Source: an uncultured Flavobacteriaceae bacterium
Lineage (GTDB): Bacteria; Bacteroidota; Bacteroidia; Flavobacteriales; Flavobacteriaceae
DNA: 46,198 nt
Assembly (NCBI GenBank): GCA_913062575.1
Contig: CAJXVT010000018.1
Coordinates: 1-46,198, forward strand
Direction of reading: 5' to 3'
Shown: in pieces, positions 34,288 to 43,495 of the stretch
Numbering within the stretch: the first letter of the stretch is position 1
Layout: each line of letters begins with the position of its first letter
Notes under the pieces: model-generated
Databases searched by the model: none
What the model was told of the DNA's origin: nothing
Seen by the model: the letters and a program-made list of their open reading frames with translations, nothing else
Program-made: the position numbers and the translations under genes

Positions 34288-34929
34288 TTAATTTAGGTGC
34301 AATTTTTGTATTTCTTGAAATAGAAAATATATTTCTGCTGCTATTTGGCTATTAGTTTTTAAATAGGCCTCCGCTTCAAACCTCGTATTATCTGACTCTT
34401 TTGGGTCTTTATATGGTAAATGAAATCTAAAGATTGCATTTGGAATAAAAGGACAATTTTCATCCGCACTAGAACACGTTGTAATTGCTATAAATGGATT
34501 TACATTGCTTTTGTCATCGTACAATTTTGAAAATCCTAATAAAGCCTTATGTTTATCATCAAAAGTAATTGCATATGTTGGGTTTTGATGATTAAACTTC
34601 TCAACGTTAAAATGAAACCCAGCAGCTTGTAATGTTTTTACTGTGTTTTTAAAAAAGGCAGTTACAGCAGTTCCTCCAGAATAGGCCTTTATCGTTGGTA
34701 AATCAAAATAAGAAGCTGCAAAATATGCCCAAACTTGTGCTAATTGACTTCTTCTAGAATTATGAGTGCAAATAAAATTTAAATAAGTAGCATCTTTTGT
34801 TTGTTGATTTACCTCGTGAATTTTTAACGCAATAGATTTTAAAAGAATAATTCTTTCATCGTCAATTACACCTACTGAAGCTGTTTGTTCAAAGAATTTT
34901 TTAATTTTTAGTGTGTCTTCTAAAATCAT
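34288..34929 (-). CDS. Arsenate-reductase-like low-molecular-weight phosphatase protein
   Basis: The 213-residue protein has the LMW phosphatase loop CTHNSRRS (Cys54, CX5R to Arg60) and a second pair, Cys152 and Cys159, in ITTCSSADENCPFIP. That pair, seven residues apart and in the same motif, is what thioredoxin-coupled ArsC of Staphylococcus aureus uses (Cys10, Cys82, Cys89). All three catalytic cysteines are thus kept. About 45 extra residues lie before the loop. No other ars genes are near, so the physiological role could be arsenate reduction or protein phosphatase activity. Confidence 0.82.
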   Translation of the reverse strand: MILEDTLKIKKFFEQTASVGVIDDERIILLKSIALKIHEVNQQTKDATYLNFICTHNSRRSQLAQVWAYFAASYFDLPTIKAYSGGTAVTAFFKNTVKTLQAAGFHFNVEKFNHQNPTYAITFDDKHKALLGFSKLYDDKSNVNPFIAITTCSSADENCPFIPNAIFRFHLPYKDPKESDNTRFEAEAYLKTNSQIAAEIYFLFQEIQKLHLN

Positions 34930-34993
34930 CTATCTATTTTTGCAGTAAAATTACTTTAAATCGTTGACTTTATAATTAAATTTAGGTTAAATA

Positions 34994-35542
34994 ATGAAAT
35001 TTAAGATTGGAGATTTTGTTGCTGTATTAGATGATGTAGTAAAAGGTGTTGTTACTAAAATAGAAGCAAATTATATTTTTATTCAGGATAACACAGATAT
35101 GGAGTTTAAATACTTGCCATCAGAATTGGTGAAAATTGATGAGAACCAGCAAGAGTTATCTAAGTATAATGATATTAATAACCACCATTTAAAAGAAAAG
35201 CAATCAGCTGAATTTTCTAAGAATAAATCAGTGTTTAAGAAGATAAAAAACGAGGTAGTTTTTGAAGTTGATTTGCATGTCAATCAATTAGTTAATTCTA
35301 CAGTTGGTATGGATAATTACGATATGTTAAACCTACAAATCGATACAGCTAAAAGAAAATTAGAGTATGCTATTCAGAAGAGAATTTCAAAAATTGTATT
35401 TATTCATGGTGTTGGAGAAGGAGTTTTAAAAACAGAATTGCAGTATCTTTTCAATAAATATCCAGTAAAATATTATGATGCTTCTTATCAAAAATACGGA
35501 TTAGGAGCTACCGAAGTTTACATTTTTCAAAACCCTAATTAA
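34994..35542 (+). CDS. Smr-domain protein (MutS2-like C-terminal)
   Basis: The 182-residue protein starts with a small SH3-like barrel (KIGDFVAVLDDVVKGVVTKI), a charged linker, then an Smr domain (about residues 90-180) with VFEVDLHVNQLV and IVFIHGVGEGVLKTEL. Smr domains nick or bind DNA and RNA. The combination of the N-terminal barrel and Smr without MutS is common in Bacteroidota (DUF2027-type). The next gene starts 16 nt later but seems to have its own promoter. Confidence 0.87.
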   Translation: MKFKIGDFVAVLDDVVKGVVTKIEANYIFIQDNTDMEFKYLPSELVKIDENQQELSKYNDINNHHLKEKQSAEFSKNKSVFKKIKNEVVFEVDLHVNQLVNSTVGMDNYDMLNLQIDTAKRKLEYAIQKRISKIVFIHGVGEGVLKTELQYLFNKYPVKYYDASYQKYGLGATEVYIFQNPN

Positions 35543-35546
35543 TACT

Positions 35547-35554
35547 TACTTTTG
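35547..35554 (+). promoter_or_regulatory. -7 element directly ahead of the cysteine desulfurase start
   Basis: TACTTTTG, an exact TAnnTTTG, ends 4 nt before the ATG and starts 4 nt after the Smr stop. Its -33 region would lie in the Smr coding end. A leaderless message is likely. Confidence 0.5.
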
Positions 35555-35558
35555 TTGC

Positions 35559-36698
35559 ATGAAAAAAATCTATTTAGATAACGCAGCTACTACGCCAATT
35601 GATAAAGAAGTGATTGATGTAATCTATCAATCAATGATAGAAAACTATGGGAATCCATCTTCAATTCATCAATTTGGTCGTAAAGCAAAGTCATCTGTAG
35701 AAACAGCAAGAAAAAATATAGCGAAGCATTTTAATGTATCAGCCAGTGAAATTATTTTTACAGCTGGTGGTACAGAAGCTGATAATTTGATTTTACAAAG
35801 TGCTGTTACAAATTTAGGTATAGAAGTGATTATTACTTCAAAAATAGAACATCATGCGGTATTACACACAGCAGATTACCTAAATAAAACCTATAATACA
35901 AGCATCTTATATGTTGATGTTGATGAGCATGGAGTAGTAGATCTACAGCATTTAGAAAGTTTATTGTCAGAGAATGATTCATCTAAATGTTTAGTTACGT
36001 TAATGTATATAAATAATGAGATTGGAAATATTTTACCAATAAATTTAGTTTCTAGTATCTGTAAAAAACACAATGCCTTGTTTCATTCTGATACTGTTCA
36101 AGGAATTGGACATTATCCAATAGATTTACAAAAAACTCCAATAGATTTTATTGCTGCTAGTGCCCATAAATTTCATGGCCCAAAAGGTGTGGGTTTTGCT
36201 TATTTCAAAAAAGGATTTGGAATTCAACCACTATTACATGGAGGAAATCAAGAAAAAGGTGCTCGTTCTAGTACAGAGAATGTGCATAGTATTTTGGGCA
36301 TGGATAAAGCCCTTGAGATTGCTGTGAATAATATTGAAAAGGACACGAGCTATTTAACCGATTTAAAACGCTATTTTATTTCAGAATTGACAACTAATTT
36401 TTCAGATGTTCAGTTTAATGGAAATTCAGCAGAATTAGAGAAAAGCAGTTACACTATTTTGAGTACACGATTTGCCAACGCAAATGATATGCTAATTTTC
36501 ACCTTAGACTTAAAAGGAATTGCGGTTTCTGGAGGAAGTGCTTGCCAAAGTGGGAGTAGTAAAGGCTCTCATGTATTAGAAAATATTTTACTTGAAAAAG
36601 AAGCAGAGAAAACCTCGATACGTTTTTCCTTTAGTAAAAACACCACCAAAGAAGAAATAGATACAACCATATTAAATCTAAAAGAGCTACTTAATTAA
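35559..36698 (+). CDS. Cysteine desulfurase (NifS/IscS-like)
   Basis: The 379-residue protein has YLDNAATTPIDKEV at the N-terminus, FTAGGTEADNLIL, IEHHAVLHT (His that stacks on PLP), the PLP-binding Lys near residue 205 in ASAHKFHGPKGVGF, and the catalytic Cys at about residue 328 in SGGSACQSGSSKG. It releases sulfur from cysteine for iron-sulfur clusters and tRNA thiolation. No iscU, sufU or tRNA-thiolation gene is next to it in the window. The stop lies within a palindromic terminator. Confidence 0.93.
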   Translation: MKKIYLDNAATTPIDKEVIDVIYQSMIENYGNPSSIHQFGRKAKSSVETARKNIAKHFNVSASEIIFTAGGTEADNLILQSAVTNLGIEVIITSKIEHHAVLHTADYLNKTYNTSILYVDVDEHGVVDLQHLESLLSENDSSKCLVTLMYINNEIGNILPINLVSSICKKHNALFHSDTVQGIGHYPIDLQKTPIDFIAASAHKFHGPKGVGFAYFKKGFGIQPLLHGGNQEKGARSSTENVHSILGMDKALEIAVNNIEKDTSYLTDLKRYFISELTTNFSDVQFNGNSAELEKSSYTILSTRFANANDMLIFTLDLKGIAVSGGSACQSGSSKGSHVLENILLEKEAEKTSIRFSFSKNTTKEEIDTTILNLKELLN

Positions 36699-36710
36699 GT
36701 AGCTCTTTTA
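36679..36710. terminator. Bidirectional terminator between cysteine desulfurase and the large T9SS gene
   Basis: This is a perfect 32-nt palindrome (TAAAAGAGCTACTTAA and its complement) that includes the TAA stop of the desulfurase gene at 36696-36698 and ends 8 nt before the stop of the convergent gene. Its A/T ends serve both strands. Confidence 0.85.
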
Positions 36711-36718
36711 AATTTTGG

Positions 36719-39700
36719 TTAGTTGTTCTGAATGATGACCTTTTTAGAAAGAGTCCCTTGATCAGTAAATACTTTTACAATATAAATAGATGAAGGGAGT
36801 TTGTTGGTCGATAATCTATTTTCAAATTTTGCTTCTAAATTTTTCCATTCGTGTACTTTTTGCCCTAGGATATTATACAAGGCCACTTTATTAATGGTTT
36901 GATTATTTTTGCTTTTGATAACAATATTGTTAGTAGAATTATCTAAGTAAACTAAAATATCTTTTGAAATAATTTCATCATTTACATTTAATGTACCGCT
37001 ATTAAAGGTCATTGCAAACCTATCTGAATAGGTTCCTTTAGTTAGATTGAAGGTTGCTTTTTCTCCATTTATTTTAAAATAATTCCCTGTAAGTTTATCA
37101 ATGATATATACATCGGTGTTAATTTCTTGCCATTCATCTACAATAAAAGTTACTTCACCATCAGCGTCAAGAACAACCTCTAAACCAACTTCTAAGTTTT
37201 CATTTAATTTTTGTATACCAGCAATAACATATTTTATATCAACATTTGGAAATTTCCAATACGCGTCATTTGTTGCAACATCAATAACTTGAGAATCATA
37301 TCCTTTTTCAAAAGCAAAGGTTCTACCTGCTGTAAATGATACACCTAATTGTCTATGTTGGGTAGAATTATCATCAAATTTAAAATCGACACCTAATTTT
37401 ATTATTGGAATTAGATTTTGTGTATTTGAAGTTGATTTACTTTTAAAGAATACAGATTCACCTCCTAGTGGTTTGAATTCTCGTTGACTATTGTTAAAAA
37501 CAATTGGGCCACCATTGGCATCACCACCAATAAAGAATCCTTGTCCAACAGCTATGTATTGTAAAGGAGCTTTAAAAGTTCCATCTCCTATTGTTGGAGT
37601 TCCACTATTATCCTCAGAATTATTTGAGCTTACATTGTTTGCAGAAATTCCCATCGTAGAATTTCTTGTAGAATAACCTCCAATATACCCACCATAATTA
37701 TGACCAGCTGAACCTTGATCTGTATATTTTTCGTCTACATGTTCCCAGAAATATAAGGTTCCATCAATAGAATTGATATTGTCTTCAATAAATTTTTTGG
37801 AATTTATAGCAGAAGAAAAAGGATTTCCTAGAAGGTATGATTGACTTCCTCCAACACTAGTAGTCATACTTCCATCCTTAGCAGAACCCACAAATGTATA
37901 ATTTTGTGCTCTGCCAGGCCCTTTAAAAATGAATCCATCAGTTTGCGGAATTGATCCTGAGCTCATTTTTTGTGACCAATTTGATCTTCCATTACCAGAA
38001 GTAGCGTAGGTGTAAATCCAATACTCAGCTAAACTAATTGGACTGTTATCAAAATTACCGTCATAACCACTAATATAGTTTATACTTGGTGGTGATGATG
38101 TTGCAGTTGTAGGAGATGTACCATCTTTCATTACAGTTGCAACTGTATATGTATTTTGACCAGCTGTATTAACTGGAGAACTCATGTAATTGTATCTGTA
38201 CTTACTTGGTACAAATGATTTTTGATCTACATATAATTTTCCAGAACCAGAAAACTGAGTCTGTGAAGTATGAGTTTGTACCAATTGTGAAGTTCCAGAT
38301 AAACGAATTTCATCATTTGAAGATGAAAGTGTTATGTCGTTTGTTACGACTAATAAATTATTTGTAACAGTTAGTTTTTTACCAGTGCTCACAACTAATT
38401 TTCGAGCACTTAACCTTGCTGAACTATGATTGTAATCTTGATTAACTACAACATATCTTGATCTATCTGGATATCCATTATCCCATATTCCACTTGTTCT
38501 TGTAGTCAAATTTATGCGATGTAACCCTAATCCTAAATTTGCTTCGGGGTTTGCAAGACTGATTTCAGATAATAATGGATCATGTGGATGCCTTTGTGGG
38601 CCACCTTGTGCTAAATCTCTATATGGATTTAAATTGTCATCTATAAAAGCAATCCATTCACTAGTAGTGTAGTTTTTGTTAGACTTTAATGTTTCATCTA
38701 CTCTAACATAACTGGTGTTGTTAGAGATACTTTGTACAACATCATATCTATTATCCCATGAAGTATTGTCATCGGTAGTAGATAAAATAATAATATCATT
38801 TCCACCATCAAAAACAGTTGTGTTTGATTCTGTAACTTGAGTAGGGGAGTTTATAATGATAATTCCTGATAAGCTACCCGTTTTTAACAAAACAGATTTA
38901 CCTGGTAATAATTCAGTAGTGATCGTATGTGTTCCATTTACTTCTTTATTAGATTGATTACCTGAAGTATTTGTGAAAATTGATACTTTTAATACATTAG
39001 CAGGGATACTATATTGAGAATGAATATTTGTAACTTCAATGACTCTTCCTAGAGTAGATGAATGATATACTTGTGTAATCATTGCATCTCCAATATTACA
39101 TAATGGCGATAAACTACCTTCATCTTGACTCGTGCCAAGTGATTGACCTGTACCTGCAACAAGAGGAATTCCGTATGTATTTGTGCCTGATGTTGTACTG
39201 ACACCTCCCAGAAGTCTAAAATTAGTATCAATGTCAAATTCGGAAAAAGTAGAACCACCTTCAATAGCATCATAACAACCATCATCATCTGAGTCTAAAT
39301 CAAATTGATTGATAATTCCGTCTCCATCATAATCATACCTGTCATCAACTCCATTACTTCCTCCGTCAGTGTCAACAAAACCAGGAGAATCAGAATCTAA
39401 ATAATTATAAGTTCCATCAAAATCTAAATCACCAAGCGGGTCTGGTAAGTTTTGTGAATCATATTCTAAGGTGTCAACAATTCCATCATTATCATCATCT
39501 AAGTCAACATTATCTAAAATTAAATCACCATCATTATCTGCACCAACAATATTATCTCTCCAATCTACATCTCCACCCACTAAAACATCACCGTCTGAGT
39601 CAGGGAAATTTGCTACTTGATCATTTCCAAGGGTACCATTTACATCACTATATGTTCCATTAGAATATGCGGTATCCATACCATTAATCCCAATGGTTCC

Positions 39701-42700
39701 AGATAAAATTAAACCACCTTCTAAAGTGTCACTACCAGATTCATTATCTGAATTTAAATCTAAATAATCTGGAAGGTCTGTAGTGTCGGTATTCACAGGT
39801 GTTAAACCTCCTAAATATGCCGAATTTACTCCGTCGTTAGTTGTGTAATTAGCTGGAGAATCTGGATTTGAAGGAATGTATCCCAATGTAGTTTGTGCTT
39901 CAATATTATCTGGAATTCCATCACCGTCAGAATCTAAATCAAATTGATCTGCAATTCCATCTCCATCACTATCTCCCATACCTTCAACTACATCTAATAT
40001 TCCATCATTATCATCATCTATATCTACTGAGTCTAAAACACCATCACCATCAGTATCTGCACCACCAATATCGTCACGCCAATCTACATCACCACCGCCG
40101 TTTACATCACCATCTGTATCTGGGAAGTTATCGGTTTGTGTATTGTCAAAATAATCTCCTCGTATCGAAACATAACTATCAATTGAGCCTATTCCGGTAT
40201 CTAAACCAGTCAACGTGCCTATTGTACCTGTTAAAACACCTGTTAAATTCGCCTCTGTTGTGTCATTTGCTCCTTCATTATCAGAATCTAAATCTAAATA
40301 ATCTGGATTATCTGTGCCGTCTGTATTTTGAGGGGTTAGTCCACCTGTATAGGCAGTATCTACACCTGTAGCATCATAGATTCCGTTTGGTGAAATATAA
40401 CTGTGTGTAGATTGTGCTTCTATATTATCTGGTATACCATCACCATCTGAATCTAAATCATAATAATCTGGGATTCCGTCATTATCAGTATCCCTACTTG
40501 ATGTTGGAACACAAGGTTGCGCAGTAAATTGTATTTCTTCAATCCATGGATCCCAGCTAACTGAACCTCCACTTAACCAAAGTAGTCTATAATTTATATA
40601 TGAATTTGTGTTGCTGCTTAAGTCAATTACTTCTTCTTCATTAGTAACGGTTCCACTTGCGGTTAATGTTCCGGTAATGTCTGTCCAGCCAATACCATTA
40701 GAACCTTGTACCTTGTATTGAACCCCTGCACCAAGAAAAGAATTGTTATTACCTAAAGTGTTAAGCAAGAATTTTAACTCAGTAATGATTAGTTGCTGAC
40801 TAAATGTAATATTAAATATTTCACTTTCTGCTGAAAATGCTTGTAGATTTAAGTAGAAATTTTGCTGAACTAAAGTCTCATCATATAATGTTGTAATGTC
40901 TCCAACAGTTGTTAATTCTGTTGATACTAATGTGATTTCTTCTACTTGGTTACAGTCTGCTGCAGCACCTTCTTCTACATCTAATATTCCATCATTATCA
41001 TCATCTAAATCTACAGAATTCGGGACTCCATCACCATCCCTATCGTCTATGCAAATAGTTTCAGTGGTAATAATAGTTTCAGTTATTTCAACATATTTTA
41101 TTTTTGTTTTTTTCTTTTTCCCTCCATTACCATCGTCTAAGGTTGTGATCTTTAGGTAGTTCCAGTCTATTGGGGAAGTGAGTGTTGTGCTGCTATTATC
41201 TGTGTATGAAAAATCTCCAAGACTTGTATAAGAACCATTTAGTGTTGAAGAGACTTCAATTCTTGCAGTGTTATTATCTGCTTTTTCCCAGTAAAGAGTA
41301 AAACTAGAACCTGTAAGAATAGGATTAGTATTTGAAGACGAAATAGTTAAAAACTCATTCTCTTCAATTTCTGCTTTTGATCCGGGAGTATTCCCTAATA
41401 TATTATTCGGGTTTTTTACACCTGCAGATTCCTCAACAGTTGTAGCATATAATGTATTATACGTTGTGTTATTATTTACAACAGTAGTCTGTCCAGGTCC
41501 ACAAGTTATGGGCGGGGTGGAAACACTAACGGTTATTGTGCCAACATTACTACATAGAGGAGTTACAGGTGTTAAATCACATATTGTATATGTTATTGAT
41601 GCATTTCCAGAAAAACCAGCTTCAGGAATAAAGGCAACATTTCCGTTTCCATTATCTACAAATGTTCCTTTCCCTGGAATGACTAAATCATTAGGGTCTA
41701 GATTGTTTGAGCTTAAAGTTACAGAAGTTGGGTCTATATTATTATTAGGATCTGTATCATTTGTTAAGATGTTAAAACTTACTGTCTGTGTGTTAAAACC
41801 AATAATATTATCATCTACTGCTACTGGAGGTGATTGTGGTGCTAAAATAGTAATTACCCATTTTATAATTGCAGATCTACCACAGTAATCTGTAGCAATT
41901 GCAGAAACAATACATGATTCATCTGAGGTAACAGTTGGTGCAGTAAATACGGGTTTAGTTGGGTTTGTTTCATCAAAATTACCAGAACATGTAGAAACCC
42001 AGGTATATTGCATATCTAACCCATTATTACCTGCTTTAAAAGCAGATGCTATAACATCAAACTCAACAGTTTGACCAGCAACCATTTCTACAGGTATTGT
42101 TGTAGATAAATCTACAAAGGTTGGTTTTTTCTTCTGTGGCGCATCAAAAGAGAAATTTAAAAAAGCTCTCTGGCCTGCAATTTGATCAGTAAGATCACCC
42201 CGTGTTAATCTATGTCCTCCTTGATACATAACTGAACCCCTAGTTATATCCCCAAAAGCAGGGCCAAAGGCAATAGTTATTGCTTCACCAGGCGAATCTC
42301 CATTTAAAACATTTGCTTGATTTGGATCCCAAGACCCAATTTTAGTAGAAGCTCTCCATGCACTCGTTGGATTTGGCATAAATACTTGCTCAGAACCATT
42401 GGTGTGAGAGTCATCAGTTATACCAATAAACTGCATATTTGGATGTGTGGGATATGCATATGAATTGGCTCCTCCAGAAGCATCATCATGAAAGTCAAAA
42501 TCCAATAAAGAATAACCTTCTGCAGCAGGAGGAATTGTTGTTGGGGCAGTAGCTAAAAAATTTGTTCTTACAGTGTTTCCGCTTCCATCATCTCCAGATA
42601 AACCTTCTAAAACAGATACTGCATGACATGCAGACCAAACCCAGCCTTCTTCACCTCCGTTGGCTAAAGAATTTGTCCAATTATAAAGAGGTTGCCCATG

Positions 42701-43276
42701 ATCTGTCCATGTTGGGTCTGCATGTGGCATAGCAAATAAATCATCACATTCTCCTAAAGCAGTAGGTAAGGCAATTTTCCAAGCGGCTAAGGGGATTCCA
42801 GCTGATTCTAATACAGGTTCAAGTAGTGGGCCGTTATCTGTGTCCAATACCCAATTTGCAAAAAATTCTAAATTTTTATAACTAGGAACTATAATTGTAT
42901 TTGTTGTAGTGTGTGTAACAACTCCTAGATTTGCCCATGTAGTAACCTCAGCTAATACTTGAGCAGTAACATACTGAGATTTAATAATAAATGGTCCTCC
43001 TTTAAAATCCAACCCATCTACAGAGAAATCAATCCCATCTTTCGTTTTTGAGGCGTTTATTGACCAAACTACAGGTGTATATAATTCTGATATTAATTTA
43101 AAAACAAGACCATATGGTTTTAATGCGTTTCCTTCAGTTTGAGGGGTTACACCCATATCAATTATTATTGACCCAGGTTGTATTATTTCAGTTTGACTAA
43201 AAGTAATAGTAGAACATAAAATAAAAGAGATTATAAATAATAACTCCTTAAACTTGAAATGTAACTTTTCTCCCAT
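36719..43276 (-). CDS. Large T9SS cargo protein with TSP3-like calcium repeats
   Basis: ATG at 43276 (MGEKLHF) gives a signal peptide to TFSQ; the first ATG at 43303 adds nine residues. In the longer numbering (2194 residues), 38-395 is an unrecognised domain with AMPHADPTWTDHG and QGGHRLTRGDL. Residues 395-605 are PKD and Ig-like/cadherin-like. Residues 750-1335 hold TSP3-like DxDxDG calcium motifs (DGDGVPNSVDLDDDNDG). Residues 1395-1530 resemble a lamin-tail domain, 1650-2110 repeat a module of the next gene, and the last 75 are a T9SS sorting domain ending SKKVIIQNN. A surface adhesin or structural protein is likely, the ligand unknown. Confidence 0.85.
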   Translation of the reverse strand: MGEKLHFKFKELLFIISFILCSTITFSQTEIIQPGSIIIDMGVTPQTEGNALKPYGLVFKLISELYTPVVWSINASKTKDGIDFSVDGLDFKGGPFIIKSQYVTAQVLAEVTTWANLGVVTHTTTNTIIVPSYKNLEFFANWVLDTDNGPLLEPVLESAGIPLAAWKIALPTALGECDDLFAMPHADPTWTDHGQPLYNWTNSLANGGEEGWVWSACHAVSVLEGLSGDDGSGNTVRTNFLATAPTTIPPAAEGYSLLDFDFHDDASGGANSYAYPTHPNMQFIGITDDSHTNGSEQVFMPNPTSAWRASTKIGSWDPNQANVLNGDSPGEAITIAFGPAFGDITRGSVMYQGGHRLTRGDLTDQIAGQRAFLNFSFDAPQKKKPTFVDLSTTIPVEMVAGQTVEFDVIASAFKAGNNGLDMQYTWVSTCSGNFDETNPTKPVFTAPTVTSDESCIVSAIATDYCGRSAIIKWVITILAPQSPPVAVDDNIIGFNTQTVSFNILTNDTDPNNNIDPTSVTLSSNNLDPNDLVIPGKGTFVDNGNGNVAFIPEAGFSGNASITYTICDLTPVTPLCSNVGTITVSVSTPPITCGPGQTTVVNNNTTYNTLYATTVEESAGVKNPNNILGNTPGSKAEIEENEFLTISSSNTNPILTGSSFTLYWEKADNNTARIEVSSTLNGSYTSLGDFSYTDNSSTTLTSPIDWNYLKITTLDDGNGGKKKKTKIKYVEITETIITTETICIDDRDGDGVPNSVDLDDDNDGILDVEEGAAADCNQVEEITLVSTELTTVGDITTLYDETLVQQNFYLNLQAFSAESEIFNITFSQQLIITELKFLLNTLGNNNSFLGAGVQYKVQGSNGIGWTDITGTLTASGTVTNEEEVIDLSSNTNSYINYRLLWLSGGSVSWDPWIEEIQFTAQPCVPTSSRDTDNDGIPDYYDLDSDGDGIPDNIEAQSTHSYISPNGIYDATGVDTAYTGGLTPQNTDGTDNPDYLDLDSDNEGANDTTEANLTGVLTGTIGTLTGLDTGIGSIDSYVSIRGDYFDNTQTDNFPDTDGDVNGGGDVDWRDDIGGADTDGDGVLDSVDIDDDNDGILDVVEGMGDSDGDGIADQFDLDSDGDGIPDNIEAQTTLGYIPSNPDSPANYTTNDGVNSAYLGGLTPVNTDTTDLPDYLDLNSDNESGSDTLEGGLILSGTIGINGMDTAYSNGTYSDVNGTLGNDQVANFPDSDGDVLVGGDVDWRDNIVGADNDGDLILDNVDLDDDNDGIVDTLEYDSQNLPDPLGDLDFDGTYNYLDSDSPGFVDTDGGSNGVDDRYDYDGDGIINQFDLDSDDDGCYDAIEGGSTFSEFDIDTNFRLLGGVSTTSGTNTYGIPLVAGTGQSLGTSQDEGSLSPLCNIGDAMITQVYHSSTLGRVIEVTNIHSQYSIPANVLKVSIFTNTSGNQSNKEVNGTHTITTELLPGKSVLLKTGSLSGIIIINSPTQVTESNTTVFDGGNDIIILSTTDDNTSWDNRYDVVQSISNNTSYVRVDETLKSNKNYTTSEWIAFIDDNLNPYRDLAQGGPQRHPHDPLLSEISLANPEANLGLGLHRINLTTRTSGIWDNGYPDRSRYVVVNQDYNHSSARLSARKLVVSTGKKLTVTNNLLVVTNDITLSSSNDEIRLSGTSQLVQTHTSQTQFSGSGKLYVDQKSFVPSKYRYNYMSSPVNTAGQNTYTVATVMKDGTSPTTATSSPPSINYISGYDGNFDNSPISLAEYWIYTYATSGNGRSNWSQKMSSGSIPQTDGFIFKGPGRAQNYTFVGSAKDGSMTTSVGGSQSYLLGNPFSSAINSKKFIEDNINSIDGTLYFWEHVDEKYTDQGSAGHNYGGYIGGYSTRNSTMGISANNVSSNNSEDNSGTPTIGDGTFKAPLQYIAVGQGFFIGGDANGGPIVFNNSQREFKPLGGESVFFKSKSTSNTQNLIPIIKLGVDFKFDDNSTQHRQLGVSFTAGRTFAFEKGYDSQVIDVATNDAYWKFPNVDIKYVIAGIQKLNENLEVGLEVVLDADGEVTFIVDEWQEINTDVYIIDKLTGNYFKINGEKATFNLTKGTYSDRFAMTFNSGTLNVNDEIISKDILVYLDNSTNNIVIKSKNNQTINKVALYNILGQKVHEWKNLEAKFENRLSTNKLPSSIYIVKVFTDQGTLSKKVIIQNN
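39530..40493 (-). repeat. Two long imperfect repeats in the TSP3-like region
   Basis: Two protein repeats of roughly 150 residues each follow one another. Each has DSDGDGIPDNIEAQ, GGLTPxNTD, DPDYLDL-type and NFPDxDGDV segments and ends in GGDVDWRD and GAD. They encode asparagine- and aspartate-rich calcium-binding loops. The antisense strand of this DNA gives a His/Leu-rich open frame that is a shadow. Confidence 0.75.
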
Positions 43277-43444
43277 ATGATTTTCTTTAACAATGAATCT
43301 CATTTTATAAAAGTTAAAATGTGTTACATGTTAACTTTAAATAAGAATTTTATTCGTTTTTAGCAATAAAAAAAACGGGGGAATGAATAAAAATATGAAA
43401 TATTTATTTGGAAATCAGTATTTTAATAACTTTTGTTTTAAGCA

Positions 43445-43475
43445 AAAAAAAACTCCTGTAGAACAGAAGTTTTTT
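43445..43475 (-). terminator. Terminator of the last T9SS cargo gene
   Basis: AAAACTCCTGT (43449-43459) pairs with ACAGAAGTTTT (43463-43473) with one mismatch, and a T-run on the minus strand follows. It lies 21 nt beyond the stop at 43496. The rest of the 220-nt gap up to the large T9SS gene holds its probable upstream region, with no clear -7 box. Confidence 0.7.
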
Positions 43476-43495
43476 ATAGTGTACTTAATTGTTTA

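Noticed and set aside
39895..40371. Long plus-strand ORF rich in His and Leu
   Set aside because: It is the antisense of Asp-rich TSP3-like repeats (GAT/GAC read backwards gives ATC/GTC and, in this frame, His/Leu). It has no independent support.
39280..41050. Regularly spaced similar DNA segments that might suggest a CRISPR array
   Set aside because: The segments are in coding phase, imperfect and of variable spacing. They encode TSP3-like calcium motifs and no cas gene is present.
41466..41888. 140-codon plus-strand ORF
   Set aside because: It lies wholly inside the minus-strand T9SS gene, with repetitive low-complexity content and no promoter or terminator.
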